DNA of 23,303 nt from an uncultured Phascolarctobacterium sp. (GTDB lineage: Bacteria; Bacillota; Negativicutes; Acidaminococcales; Acidaminococcaceae). The position numbers and the translations under genes were made by a program. Of this stretch, positions 1-9,066 are shown piece after piece. The notes under the pieces were generated by a model that saw nothing but the letters and a program-made list of their open reading frames with translations, made no database searches and was not told the DNA's origin. The stretch spans positions 1 to 23,303 of the forward strand of contig CAJLLL010000033.1 of the NCBI GenBank assembly GCA_905207485.1, written 5' to 3'. Every line of letters starts with the position of its first letter. Position 1 is the stretch's first letter.

Positions 1-2103
1 ATTTACATTCTCATCTAAAACTTCTATTTTGTTATTATAAACAAGTTTTTCATAAACAGACTCACCACAATTATTATTTTTATAATAAACATTCACAGAA
101 TACGCACTTATTTTTCTAAAAAGTTCTCTGTTTCTTATTCCGTCACGTAACTGTTTTTCAATTTTTTTAGCCTCATCGCTTTTAGGAACAAAGATAGATT
201 TAGTTTCATCTTTAATAATTTTAAACTTAGTTGATAAAGTTTTATAATAAAACCTTGCCATTGGACATTCATTTAAAAATGTAAGAATATTTTCTTTATC
301 TAAACCTTCATTCACGATGCTGTGCAATTCATCAAAATAAACAGTCAGCGCTTCAGGAGAAGAAATATCATCATACTTTTTTATAATTTGTTCTGTTATT
401 GTTTTTTCTCTTATACGTAAAGTTCCTTTATCTCCAGTAAAACTAAACACATATACAATACTTTCTTCAGCACTGTATTTTCCCTCTCTATTACAACGCC
501 CTGCTGCCTGCACAATACTATCCAACGCATCCATTTGCCTGTATACAGCCGGAAAATCTACATCTACTCCAGCTTCAATTAAACTAGTTGAAATTACACG
601 GCATATTTCACCTTTTTTTAATCTTTCTCGAATTTCATCTAAAATAGTTTTTCTATGAGTAGGATACATATTTGTTGATAAATGATATGTACCGGCTTCA
701 TCAGCTAATAAATTAAAAACCTCCTGCGCTTTACGTTTTGTACCAACTATACACAAAACCTGCTTATGCTCTTTTAACCTTGTCACTAATTCACTTTCTG
801 TTTTATTGACTAAAACTTTAATAGTTGTTCGTTTAAGCATATCATAATAATATTTAGGGTTATCAATAATTTCTAAAGGTGGTTTTTCCAAAAATTTATT
901 TAATGAAGGCTGAGTTGCCGTACATAGTACAACGCAACAATTATAATGTTCCGTTAATTCTTTTATAATCTCCGTACACGGCAGTAAATATTGAATCGGT
1001 AGCATCTGTGCCTCATCAAATATAATAATACTGTTGGCAATATTATGCAGTTTACGGCATTTTGATGGTTTATTAGAAAACAACGATTCAAAAAATTGTA
1101 CGTTCGTTGTTACTATAAGTGGAGCATCCCAATTTTCTGTTGCAAGTTTTTTACGATTACTCCCATCAGTATCATCATATTCCACATTCATATGATGTTC
1201 TACAACATTATCATTGCCTACAATTTTTTTAAATACGCCTGCATTTTGTTCAATGATAGATGTATACGGAATAACATATATAATGCGTTTTCGTCCAGTT
1301 AACACTGCCCTATTAAGAGCAAATGACAAAGAAGCCAAGGTTTTGCCTCCGCCAGTTGGAATTGTTAAAGTATATAAATTTTCATTTTTACGCGTTCCAT
1401 CACTACCTGTATCCTGGCACTGCTTTAATAAATCGCAACGCATTTTATTTATATCATTTTTAGGCGGAAAAAATTCAGCAGTATGCTTATCAACTTTTTC
1501 CTTCATTTCTTTAAGATCAGCAAAACCACTTCTTGTAACATTATTTTGCATCATAAATGTTTCTGTATCAAGATAATCTGCATCAACAAGGCATGAATAT
1601 AACATTCTTACATAAAACATCTGTGAAAAAGCAGATGTTAATGTAGTCATAATATTCGGCACTAAATTAAATTTAATTTCAGGTGTAAATTGTTTATAAG
1701 CACTAAAATCTGGCAATTTACTATTTTGGATACGGTAAAAAAAGCTCCCTTTTTCTAATGTATTAATATTGCTGCCTATATCAGGCAATCCACCATGATG
1801 CCCTGCTATACACATTCCTAAAAGAAAAAAAGTAGAATTTTTAGATAAAAGAGCGCAATCAAAAAAAACCTTACTTCCTGCGCCAGTATGGTCAACACTG
1901 CCCTTTATTCCTCCAAACTCTAAATAATTTTGAAATTCGTTGCTATATTTTCCTATATCATGATACATTCCTAAAAGCTCACCATAAACCGGTTCCGTAA
2001 ACATAGCTGAAAATTTTTTCGCATAGGCCGCTGTTCCTTCAGCATGTTCACTAATAGTTTGCTCTAAATGCTTTTCTTCATCGCGGTGTGCCAAATATTC
2101 CAT
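1..2103 (-). CDS. cas3: CRISPR-associated helicase/nuclease Cas3 (probably type I-C), 3' end cut by window
   Basis: Cas3 is the nuclease-helicase that Cascade recruits to degrade target DNA in type I CRISPR interference. The frame is open from an ATG at 2103, behind AGGAGGTG, to the window edge: 701 codons with no stop, so the C-terminus is missing. An N-terminal HD nuclease domain shows YHDIGK (H48, D49), HHGG (102-105) and LVDADYLD (about 172-179). The superfamily 2 helicase follows with Walker A PTGGGKT (249-255), DEAQ (363-366), TAT (395-397), EAGVDVD (about 510-516) and motif VI QAAGRCNREG (532-541). The HD-helicase fusion, DEAQ box and overall flavour fit type I-C, where cas3 opens the operon; the subtype is inference. 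The region is clearly richer in A+T than its neighbours, which suggests horizontal gain. cas5, cas8c and cas7 would be expected to the left. Confidence 0.93.
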   Translation of the reverse strand, partial: MEYLAHRDEEKHLEQTISEHAEGTAAYAKKFSAMFTEPVYGELLGMYHDIGKYSNEFQNYLEFGGIKGSVDHTGAGSKVFFDCALLSKNSTFFLLGMCIAGHHGGLPDIGSNINTLEKGSFFYRIQNSKLPDFSAYKQFTPEIKFNLVPNIMTTLTSAFSQMFYVRMLYSCLVDADYLDTETFMMQNNVTRSGFADLKEMKEKVDKHTAEFFPPKNDINKMRCDLLKQCQDTGSDGTRKNENLYTLTIPTGGGKTLASLSFALNRAVLTGRKRIIYVIPYTSIIEQNAGVFKKIVGNDNVVEHHMNVEYDDTDGSNRKKLATENWDAPLIVTTNVQFFESLFSNKPSKCRKLHNIANSIIIFDEAQMLPIQYLLPCTEIIKELTEHYNCCVVLCTATQPSLNKFLEKPPLEIIDNPKYYYDMLKRTTIKVLVNKTESELVTRLKEHKQVLCIVGTKRKAQEVFNLLADEAGTYHLSTNMYPTHRKTILDEIRERLKKGEICRVISTSLIEAGVDVDFPAVYRQMDALDSIVQAAGRCNREGKYSAEESIVYVFSFTGDKGTLRIREKTITEQIIKKYDDISSPEALTVYFDELHSIVNEGLDKENILTFLNECPMARFYYKTLSTKFKIIKDETKSIFVPKSDEAKKIEKQLRDGIRNRELFRKISAYSVNVYYKNNNCGESVYEKLVYNNKIEVLDENVN

Positions 2104-2178
2104 AAAACACCTCCAATACTAATATATTATTCTATTCAACATAAATAATATTTTTACCTGCATTTTATTTAAGTAAAG

Positions 2179-2215
2179 AAAACGCCAGATACGATTAAAA
2201 CGTATCTGGCGTTTT
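2179..2215 (-). terminator. Rho-independent terminator ending the mre/radical SAM operon
   Basis: A perfect 15-bp inverted repeat (2179-2193 and 2201-2215) encloses a 7-nt loop. Read on the minus strand, the stem ends in GCGTTTTCTTTACTT, a T-rich tail. The other strand also has a T-run (GCGTTTTTACT), so it may work both ways. It lies just past the stop codon at 2218 and separates the housekeeping operon from cas3. Confidence 0.88.
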
Positions 2216-2217
2216 TA

Positions 2218-2925
2218 CTATTTAACTACTACCATATCCTCACTTAACATCGGCTTTTTATTGCCGCGGAGGTCGTATTTATAAAGATCAAGGCGTTCTA
2301 TGTCTGCTTTTTCGGCAGGCAGGTTTAAGTTGTATTGCTGGTTTAAGGTGTTTATTAAATCAACGGCTTTCATGCTGCCGTTGGGTGTTATGCGGCAGCT
2401 AAAATGCAGCACCAGTTCGCCGCCGTTTTGCTGAGCCTCAAGGTACGGTATAAAAAACTTAACGTCAATTTCTTTTACCTTGGTTTTAGCTTTAGGCGCT
2501 GTTTTGGCATAAACTATGCTTTCGGCTTCGTTAAACAGCTTTACTGCTTCATCTACCGGCTTATCATACGGCAGTGTCACTCTGTAATCTGCTCCGCCCG
2601 CTTCAGACATCAGCGCAGGTGCGTTAGTTGCCGTTACATCTGCCGCCAAAATGCGGATTCCGCGCGGCAGTGCTTTTTGCATTTTTGTTACTGCTTCTTC
2701 TGCCGTCATTGGTTCTGCCAGTTCAATTTCACAAAATTCCGCATAGCTTACCACGCCTACACCGAGCGCAGATGCCAGCGAAAATTTTAAGTGCGGGTTA
2801 AAGCCTTCGCTGTACGCGGCAGGCAGCTTTGCCCTGCGGATAGCACGTTCAATAGTGCGCACATATTCGAGATGAGAGATAAATCTTATGCTTTTATCTT
2901 TGGTTATTTTTAATCTGAGTTTCAT
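2218..2925 (-). CDS. TIGR03936-family radical SAM-linked protein (DUF2344)
   Basis: A 235-aa protein of the DUF2344/TIGR03936 family. It opens with a strongly basic stretch (KLRLKITKDKSIRFISHLEY) and then the family's conserved segment around YSEGFNPHLKFSLASALGVG (about residues 38-57). Members accompany the TIGR03960 B12-binding-type radical SAM protein, sometimes fused to it, and a role in RNA or protein modification is suspected but unproven. Here it follows the radical SAM gene by only 5 bp, and its ribosome binding site (GAAGGTTAA) overlaps that gene's stop, so the two are probably translationally coupled. It is the last gene before the terminator at 2179-2215. There is no membrane segment or signal peptide. 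The family call is firm; the function is unknown. Confidence 0.9.
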   Translation of the reverse strand: MKLRLKITKDKSIRFISHLEYVRTIERAIRRAKLPAAYSEGFNPHLKFSLASALGVGVVSYAEFCEIELAEPMTAEEAVTKMQKALPRGIRILAADVTATNAPALMSEAGGADYRVTLPYDKPVDEAVKLFNEAESIVYAKTAPKAKTKVKEIDVKFFIPYLEAQQNGGELVLHFSCRITPNGSMKAVDLINTLNQQYNLNLPAEKADIERLDLYKYDLRGNKKPMLSEDMVVVK

Positions 2926-2930
2926 TTTAT

Positions 2931-4778
2931 TTAACCTTCCACTTTAACTTCTACGCCAAGTTTCTGGCATACACCGCAGCCGGTGCAGCTTCCGCGGCGG
3001 CAGTCATGCGTAAGTTCACCGCGCTGCGCTTTTTTATATTCGTTGCGCAAAAATGCACGCGATACCGCAGGCTGAATATGTTCCCACGGAAATACTTCAT
3101 TTTCTCCGCGTTCACGGGCAATATAAAAGTCTTTATCAAGCCCGCAGTCAGCCAATGCTTCAAGCCAGCGATTATAATCGAACTGTTCGCTCCAGCCGTC
3201 AAACTTGGCGCCGCGCTGCCATGCAAGATAAAGCGCCTTTCCCAAACGTCTGTCGCCGCGTGCAAAAACCGCTTCCATAATGCTGGTTTCCGGGTCATGA
3301 TACTGGAAAGTAATATTTTTTACCTTCAAAGCATCTTTTAACAAATACTGTTTGCGGCGCAATTCATCCATGCTGTTCTGCGCGCTCCACTGAAACGGAG
3401 TATACGGTTTGGGCACAAAACTGCTGGCGCTTACGGTTACTTTGCAGCCGCCTTTACCGGTAATTTCGCGGTATTTATACTGCACTTTTTTGGCTAAATC
3501 CGCAATAGCAAGTACGTCTTCGTCCGTTTCGCCGGGCAGACCTATCATAAAGTACAGTTTTACGCTGCTCCAGCCGGATTTAAAGGCGGCACTGACAGCG
3601 TTCATCAAATCTTCTTCCGTTACGCCTTTGTTGATAACGTCACGCATGCGCTGGCTGCCTGCTTCCGGAGCAAAGGTGAGCCCGCTCTTGCGTACTGCCT
3701 GCACTTCTTTGGCAAGGTCAACGGAAAAGCTGTCGATACGCAAAGAAGGCAACGATACACTGACACGCTCGTCTTTAAATTCTTCTATCATGTCGTGTAT
3801 CATCGGCGCAAGGCAGGTGTAATCTGCCGTGCTTAAAGATACCAGTGAAATTTCGTTGTAGCCGGTGTTATCCACTAATTTGCGTGCCAAGGCTTTTAAT
3901 ACTTCCGGATGGCGTTCGCGCACCGGACGGTACACCATGCCTGCATGACAGAAACGGCAGCCGCGTGTACAGCCGCGGAATACTTCAAGCATGATGCGGT
4001 CATGCACAATTTCACCAAAAGGCACAACAGGCGCAGTGGGAAAATCTACATCATTCAAATTGGCAATAACGCGTTTTTCAATAGTTTTGGGCGCGCCTTC
4101 ATAAACGGGTGCAACTTCTTTAACAGTATTATCGCTGTTATATTCCACTTTATAAAAACACGGCACATAAATTCCCTTAATAGCTGCGGCACGCTTCAAA
4201 AATTCCTGTCGACCACCGGGTTTGCCGGCTTTTTTCCATTCACGGTAAGCATTTAACAGCTCAACCAAAACTTCTTCGCCCTCGCCAATAACAGCAATGT
4301 CAAAAATATCGGCAAGCGGTTCCGGGTTATAAACGCACGGGCCGCCAACCACCACAAACGGGTCATTTTCGCCGCGTTCTCCGGCAAGCACAGGAACTTT
4401 GCCCAAATCGAGCATGTTTAAAATATTGGTGTAAGATAATTCATACTGTAAAGTAAACCCAACAAAATCAAAATCGCGCAGTACTTTATCAGTTTCCAAA
4501 CTGCGCAGCGGTATATCATGCTCACGCATTTTGGCTTCCATGTCAGTCCATGGCGCGCATACACGTTCTGCCGCCAGTCCCTGCTCTTTATTTACAATAT
4601 GATATAAAATTTTAAAGCCCAAATAGCTCATGCCAATTTCATACACATCCGGAAAAGCCAGGGCAATGCTTACCTCGGTTTCTTCCGGAGTTTTAACAAT
4701 GCTGCCGAATTCATCGCCGGTATAGCGTGCAGGTTTGGCAACACTGCTTAAAATATCTATCGTTAAATCCTTATTCAC
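2931..4778 (-). CDS. TIGR03960-family B12-binding-domain radical SAM protein
   Basis: A 615-aa radical SAM enzyme. The N-terminal part (about 35-180) has the cobalamin-binding-like Rossmann layout, with AFPDVYEIGMSYLG and VVVGGPCVYNPEPL. The radical SAM cluster motif is EVFRGCTRGCRFCHAG, with cysteines at about 270, 274 and 277 that bind the 4Fe-4S cluster cleaving S-adenosylmethionine. A cysteine-rich C-terminus (CRRGSCTGCGVC) may bind a further metal or cluster. The substrate is unknown. I chose a GTG start at 4776-4778 because AGGAGG sits 6 nt upstream; a longer frame from a TTG at 4793 would place that Shine-Dalgarno inside the coding sequence and overlap rodA. rodA ends 11 bp upstream and the DUF2344 partner follows 5 bp downstream, so all three look co-transcribed. 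Confidence 0.9.
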   Translation of the reverse strand: MNKDLTIDILSSVAKPARYTGDEFGSIVKTPEETEVSIALAFPDVYEIGMSYLGFKILYHIVNKEQGLAAERVCAPWTDMEAKMREHDIPLRSLETDKVLRDFDFVGFTLQYELSYTNILNMLDLGKVPVLAGERGENDPFVVVGGPCVYNPEPLADIFDIAVIGEGEEVLVELLNAYREWKKAGKPGGRQEFLKRAAAIKGIYVPCFYKVEYNSDNTVKEVAPVYEGAPKTIEKRVIANLNDVDFPTAPVVPFGEIVHDRIMLEVFRGCTRGCRFCHAGMVYRPVRERHPEVLKALARKLVDNTGYNEISLVSLSTADYTCLAPMIHDMIEEFKDERVSVSLPSLRIDSFSVDLAKEVQAVRKSGLTFAPEAGSQRMRDVINKGVTEEDLMNAVSAAFKSGWSSVKLYFMIGLPGETDEDVLAIADLAKKVQYKYREITGKGGCKVTVSASSFVPKPYTPFQWSAQNSMDELRRKQYLLKDALKVKNITFQYHDPETSIMEAVFARGDRRLGKALYLAWQRGAKFDGWSEQFDYNRWLEALADCGLDKDFYIARERGENEVFPWEHIQPAVSRAFLRNEYKKAQRGELTHDCRRGSCTGCGVCQKLGVEVKVEG

Positions 4779-4789
4779 GTTGTTCCTCC

Positions 4790-5890
4790 TCAAAATTGCA
4801 GCTGCTGCTTGCGCAGGCGTATGTTAAGCAATAAGCCTACCAAAAACATATTCGTTGTCAGCGAACTTACGCCGTAGCTTAAAAACGGCAGCGGTATGCC
4901 GGTAACAGGCATAATACCGGCCGTCATGCCGATATTGACAAACATATGGAAGGTAAACATAAATGTTATACCTACCGCCAGAAGCGTACCAAAATCGTCT
5001 TCGGCATTAAGCGCAATAGTAAGCCCGCGCCAGATAATAATGCCATAAAGTAAAAGTATTACCGTTACGCCGATAAAACCAAACTCCTCACCTGCTACAG
5101 CAAAAACAAAGTCCGTATGGTTTTCCGGCAAAAAGTTTAACTGGCTCTGCGTACCGGCAAACCAGCCTTTGCCTGTCAGCAAACCGCTGCCGATGGCAAT
5201 TTTAGATTGTATTACATGATAACCGGCACCAAATGGGTCAAGCTCAGGGTCCAAAAATACGCGGATGCGGTTTTTCTGATACTCCTTTAAAATCAGCCAG
5301 AACACCGGCATCAGCACCACAAAAGCGCCGCTCAGCATTGCCAGCCAGCGCATTTTAAAACCGCTCATAATCAGCATGCCAAGGGCTATAACTGCAAACA
5401 CCAGTGCCGTACCTAAATCCGGCTGGCGCATTACCAGTATAAACGGCACAAACACATAAGCTATTGCCGGCAGATAATCCGAAAAATCGGTATATAACTC
5501 TGCCCTTTTCGCCAAAAATGCAGCAAGGCAGACAATAATTATTGCCTTGGCAAATTCCGAAGGCTGTATCGTTACAGGACCTATCTGAATCCACCTTTGC
5601 GCGCCAAGCTGAGAATGTCCTACAAACATTACCGCAAGCAGCAATAACAAGTTAAAAATGTACAGCGGCTTGGCTATCTGCTGTAAAAGCCGGTAATCAA
5701 AACGCAGGCAGACAATTACCAAAAGTACGTTTATAGCAACAAAAATGCTTTGGCGCTGCACATGCCACGCTTTGCCCGTGGCAACAGCATAAGAATGCGT
5801 CGCACTAGAAATCAGCATCAGCCCAATGCCAATAAGGGCAAAAACTGCCCCTACCAGCCACCAGTCTATATTACGCAAATATCTCTGCAT
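4790..5890 (-). CDS. rodA: Rod-shape SEDS peptidoglycan polymerase RodA
   Basis: RodA is a SEDS-family glycosyltransferase that polymerises lipid II into glycan strands for side-wall growth, working with PBP2 in the elongasome. The 366-aa protein has about ten hydrophobic spans. It carries the SEDS signatures QPSEFAK (E112) and PENHTDFVFAVAGEEFG, whose Asp260 matches the catalytic Asp of the family, plus a C-terminal GIPLPFLSYGVSS block. Length is normal for RodA. It begins 10 bp after mrdA (PBP2), its enzymatic partner, with GGAGG just before the ATG. FtsW is the alternative within the family, but the mre-mrd context points to RodA. Confidence 0.96.
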   Translation of the reverse strand: MQRYLRNIDWWLVGAVFALIGIGLMLISSATHSYAVATGKAWHVQRQSIFVAINVLLVIVCLRFDYRLLQQIAKPLYIFNLLLLLAVMFVGHSQLGAQRWIQIGPVTIQPSEFAKAIIIVCLAAFLAKRAELYTDFSDYLPAIAYVFVPFILVMRQPDLGTALVFAVIALGMLIMSGFKMRWLAMLSGAFVVLMPVFWLILKEYQKNRIRVFLDPELDPFGAGYHVIQSKIAIGSGLLTGKGWFAGTQSQLNFLPENHTDFVFAVAGEEFGFIGVTVILLLYGIIIWRGLTIALNAEDDFGTLLAVGITFMFTFHMFVNIGMTAGIMPVTGIPLPFLSYGVSSLTTNMFLVGLLLNIRLRKQQLQF

Positions 5891-5900
5891 ACTGCCTCCG

Positions 5901-7715
5901 TTACTTGGCAGGCTGGGCTGTATTTACAAACCCTTTCTGCCTGAACCATTCTTCAAAAACCTTATAAACAATCGGTCCGGCAGCAGATGTACCGAAACCG
6001 CCCTGTTCTACAATACAAGCTACAACAATTTCCGGGTTATCAGAAGGCCCATAGGCTACAAAAAGCCCGTGGTCACGCCCATGCGGATTTTCTGCAGTAC
6101 CTGTTTTGGCTGCAATCTGCCGCGGCAGGCTGGCAAAATATGACGCCGTACCGCCTTCTTCAGCTACGCCTTCCAAAGCCTTTTGAATAAGCCGCAGCGT
6201 GTGCATGGATATGCCGATATTCCTTGCCGGAGCGTGTTCTACCTTTTGAAAAACGCTGCCATCATTATTTAACAAATTTTCTACAAGATACGGCGGATGA
6301 TACACGCCGTCAGCAGCAACACAGCTCATCAGCATAGCAAGCTGCATAGGTGTCGCCAGGTTTATGCCCTGCCCGATTGCCGCATTGAAAGTATCGCCAA
6401 GCATCCAGCTTTCGCCCGGGAAAATCTTCTTTTTATTCTCAGGAGTAGGCAAAAGCCCGCTTAATTCGCCTTCAAGTTCTATGCCTGTCGGTGAACCGAT
6501 ACCAAATTTTTGGGCAAAAGTTACTATATTTTCAATACCAAGGCGGTTGCCCATCTCATAAAAGTATACGTTATCCGATTTTCTAAGCGCTTCATGGAAA
6601 TCAATCCAGCCAAGTGCTTCACCGCCGGCATTGCCCATTGGTACAAGCCAATGCTTGCCGCTGTCGAAAATCTTTTCTTCCGGTGTTACCTTGCCAAGTT
6701 CCAAAGCGGCTGCGCCTGTAACAATTTTAAACGGCGAACCCGGCGGATATTCACCGCCAATAACTTTATTGCCCATTGGATAGTTAGGGTCATTATTAAT
6801 TACATTCCAGTCTTTTTCGCTGATGCCGTTTACAAACAGATTAGGGTCAAAGGCAGGACGGCTTACCATTGCACGCACTGCGCCTGTTTTCGGGTCCAGC
6901 GCAACTATGGCCGCCGCACGTGCGTTAGGCGCCAAACCGGATGAACGCAAATACGCCAGATGTTCATCCACAGCTTTTTCCATTACCTGCTGCAAATCTT
7001 TATCTATCGTCAGTTGCAAACTTTTGCCCGGTACAGGGTCAATCTGGCCAAGCTGCTTAACCACATTGCCGCTAACATCAACTTCCTCATCATAACTGCC
7101 GTCTTGTCCGCGTATATATTTATCGTAGGTTTTTTCAAGACCAAACTTGCCTACCACGCTTCCAACCGGCATATCTTTATAAGAGCCCTGTGTAATATCA
7201 TATTGGCTTACTTCGCCAACGTAACCAATTGCATGTACTGCAAGTTCTTTAAACAAATAATTGCGTACAGGCTGAATTTCAATCATTACACCGGGCAGTT
7301 CATTTTTCTTTTCCTCAAGTTTGGTCAGCATTTCCGGCGTAATATTGGTTTTTAAGCGCGTAGGTTCATAGCTGTTGCTGTTTTCTTCCAGCTTTTTGCG
7401 CATTTCAGCCACCGGCATTTCAATAATTTCCGATAACGCACGCAAAATTTCTTCATCATACGGATTGTTCTGCCGGCGCAGAGCCACTACGTAACCTGGA
7501 AGATTATTAACAAGTTCCACGCCGTCCCTGTCATAAAAAATACCGCGCGGCGCTGTTACTTTAGTACGGCGCAAACGGTTTCCGTCTGCCTGCTCTCCAT
7601 AAAAATCACCCTTAAAAAGCTGCAAATAGGCCATGCGTCCCAAAAGCACAAGTAAAATGCACACAGCGGCAATCAACATGGCTTCTAACCTGTTTGCATA
7701 TCTTTTGTTCAGCAT
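5901..7715 (-). CDS. mrdA: Penicillin-binding protein 2 (elongasome transpeptidase)
   Basis: PBP2 is a class B penicillin-binding protein that cross-links new glycan during elongation. An N-terminal membrane span (about 10-32) is followed by a pedestal domain. The transpeptidase domain shows the active-site serine in SPFK (S327, K330), SDN (380-382) and KTGTAE (537-542), all intact. Length is 604 aa from the ATG at 7713-7715. I preferred this start over a TTG two codons upstream because AGGAG lies 8 nt before the ATG but only 2 nt before the TTG. It sits between mreD (25 bp upstream) and rodA, the usual order in the mre-mrd operon. Confidence 0.96.
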   Translation of the reverse strand: MLNKRYANRLEAMLIAAVCILLVLLGRMAYLQLFKGDFYGEQADGNRLRRTKVTAPRGIFYDRDGVELVNNLPGYVVALRRQNNPYDEEILRALSEIIEMPVAEMRKKLEENSNSYEPTRLKTNITPEMLTKLEEKKNELPGVMIEIQPVRNYLFKELAVHAIGYVGEVSQYDITQGSYKDMPVGSVVGKFGLEKTYDKYIRGQDGSYDEEVDVSGNVVKQLGQIDPVPGKSLQLTIDKDLQQVMEKAVDEHLAYLRSSGLAPNARAAAIVALDPKTGAVRAMVSRPAFDPNLFVNGISEKDWNVINNDPNYPMGNKVIGGEYPPGSPFKIVTGAAALELGKVTPEEKIFDSGKHWLVPMGNAGGEALGWIDFHEALRKSDNVYFYEMGNRLGIENIVTFAQKFGIGSPTGIELEGELSGLLPTPENKKKIFPGESWMLGDTFNAAIGQGINLATPMQLAMLMSCVAADGVYHPPYLVENLLNNDGSVFQKVEHAPARNIGISMHTLRLIQKALEGVAEEGGTASYFASLPRQIAAKTGTAENPHGRDHGLFVAYGPSDNPEIVVACIVEQGGFGTSAAGPIVYKVFEEWFRQKGFVNTAQPAK

Positions 7716-7739
7716 TGCCAATACTCCTTTTAAACAAAC

Positions 7740-8225
7740 CTATCTGTCTTTATGCCACCGCTCTATTAACCAGCATAATTTATATACAGGCACAACAAAT
7801 ACAATATTTCCCAGGCAATATGCCAGGCTCTCCTGTAAATAGCCAAGTAAAAAGCTGCCGTCGGCAACGGGCGTTAAAAAAAGTGCCACAAAGAAAAACA
7901 GCACGCGAATGCCTGCTGTTATCACAAATGCCGCAGTTATATGGTAAGCAAAATGTTCTTTAAAAACCTGCTCTTTAATATAACCGGTTACAAACCCAAC
8001 CGCACTGCGGGTTATTGTATGAAAACCAAACACGGCACCGTTTAACAAATCATATACAAGCCCTGCTGCACCGCCAATAGCTGTGCCTGTTTGGGCACCG
8101 TAAACCATTGCCATTGCATATACATAAAGCAGCACTAAATCAAACTTAAACCATTCAGGCTGCTCTACCGTAACCTGCAAAGCAAAAAATATCAGGTAAA
8201 CAATTAAAAAAATCAGCCTTTTCAT
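7740..8225 (-). CDS. mreD: Rod-shape-determining membrane protein MreD
   Basis: A 161-aa integral membrane protein with about five hydrophobic segments and the MreD layout (short N-terminal span, GGAAGLVYDLLNGAVFG near the middle). MreD is part of the elongasome and links cytoplasmic MreB and extracytoplasmic MreC to the PBP2-RodA synthase. Its ATG overlaps the mreC stop codon by 4 bp (TGA within ATGA), and the local Shine-Dalgarno is poor, so translation is probably coupled to mreC. The sequence is weakly conserved in general; position between mreC and mrdA makes the call secure. Confidence 0.93.
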   Translation of the reverse strand: MKRLIFLIVYLIFFALQVTVEQPEWFKFDLVLLYVYAMAMVYGAQTGTAIGGAAGLVYDLLNGAVFGFHTITRSAVGFVTGYIKEQVFKEHFAYHITAAFVITAGIRVLFFFVALFLTPVADGSFLLGYLQESLAYCLGNIVFVVPVYKLCWLIERWHKDR

Positions 8226-9055
8226 TTTGCATTACCGTCCTGCTGATGCCAGATAACAACAAACACTTCTTCAATGCCGTTTCTTACAGCAGCAGGTTCT
8301 ACAGTGGCATTGCGCAAAAGCCCTGCCGCATCAAGACTGCTGTCTTTAACTGTGCCAATAACAATCCCCGCAGGATGATTTTGGCTGTACCCACTGGTTA
8401 CTACAACATCGCCGGGCAATACATCTGCTTCACGCTGCAAATGTTCCATTAACAAAGGTACGTTATCGCCGCCGCGGCCAGTTACAATGCCTACTGCACG
8501 CGAATTGGCACGCAAAATACGCGCGCCGACATTACAGCGCGTACTCGTTACCAGCGTAACCCTTGCAGAAGAAGGATATGCTTCATTTACAAGACCTACA
8601 AGCCCTTGTACCGTTACAACTGCCATATCCTGCTGCACACCGTCATCCGTACCTTTATCAATATACAGGCTGTCGCGCAAATCTCCCGGGGCGCGGCCCA
8701 AAACTTTTGCAACCGCCAACCGCTGCTCCGGATGCGAATTTTTATAATTCAACATCTCGCGCAAACGCTGGTTTTCTGCATAAATTTCTGCCATGGCAAG
8801 ATTTGCGTAACGCAGTTCGTTAATTTCGTTTTGTAATGTTTCGTTTTCCTGCTGCAATGTTTTAACTGTGGTCATTGCATCTCCGGTATCATTTACCCAA
8901 CCGCCTACAGCATTGCTTGCTGCTGCAAACGGAGTTATAACAGCAGTTACAACCCTGTTGGTTACCGGAAACCGCAGCGGGTCATGCAATGCCATCGCAA
9001 ACAGCGTCAGCAGCACTGCCACAGCTAATCCAATGCTCAAATACTTCTTGTTCAC
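8222..9055 (-). CDS. mreC: Rod-shape-determining protein MreC
   Basis: A 277-aa MreC. It has an N-terminal membrane anchor (about residues 6-24), a coiled coil rich in Leu, Gln and Glu (about 62-103, TLQQENETLQNEINELR), then the extracytoplasmic beta-barrel domain with AKVLGRAPGDLRDSLYIDKG and VTSTRCNVGARI. MreC activates PBP2 in the elongasome. The GTG start at 9053-9055 is set by AAGGA about 8 nt upstream. mreB ends 11 bp upstream and mreD overlaps its end by 4 bp. Confidence 0.95.
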   Translation of the reverse strand: MNKKYLSIGLAVAVLLTLFAMALHDPLRFPVTNRVVTAVITPFAAASNAVGGWVNDTGDAMTTVKTLQQENETLQNEINELRYANLAMAEIYAENQRLREMLNYKNSHPEQRLAVAKVLGRAPGDLRDSLYIDKGTDDGVQQDMAVVTVQGLVGLVNEAYPSSARVTLVTSTRCNVGARILRANSRAVGIVTGRGGDNVPLLMEHLQREADVLPGDVVVTSGYSQNHPAGIVIGTVKDSSLDAAGLLRNATVEPAAVRNGIEEVFVVIWHQQDGNAK

Positions 9056-9066
9056 ACGTTATTCCT

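Noticed and set aside
1..2217. CRISPR repeat array near cas3
   Set aside because: No regularly spaced direct repeats are visible. The only strong repeat is the terminator at 2179-2215; an array would have to lie outside the window.
4779..4793. TTG start at 4793 for the radical SAM gene
   Set aside because: It lies upstream of the AGGAGG that serves the GTG at 4778 and overlaps the rodA stop codon.
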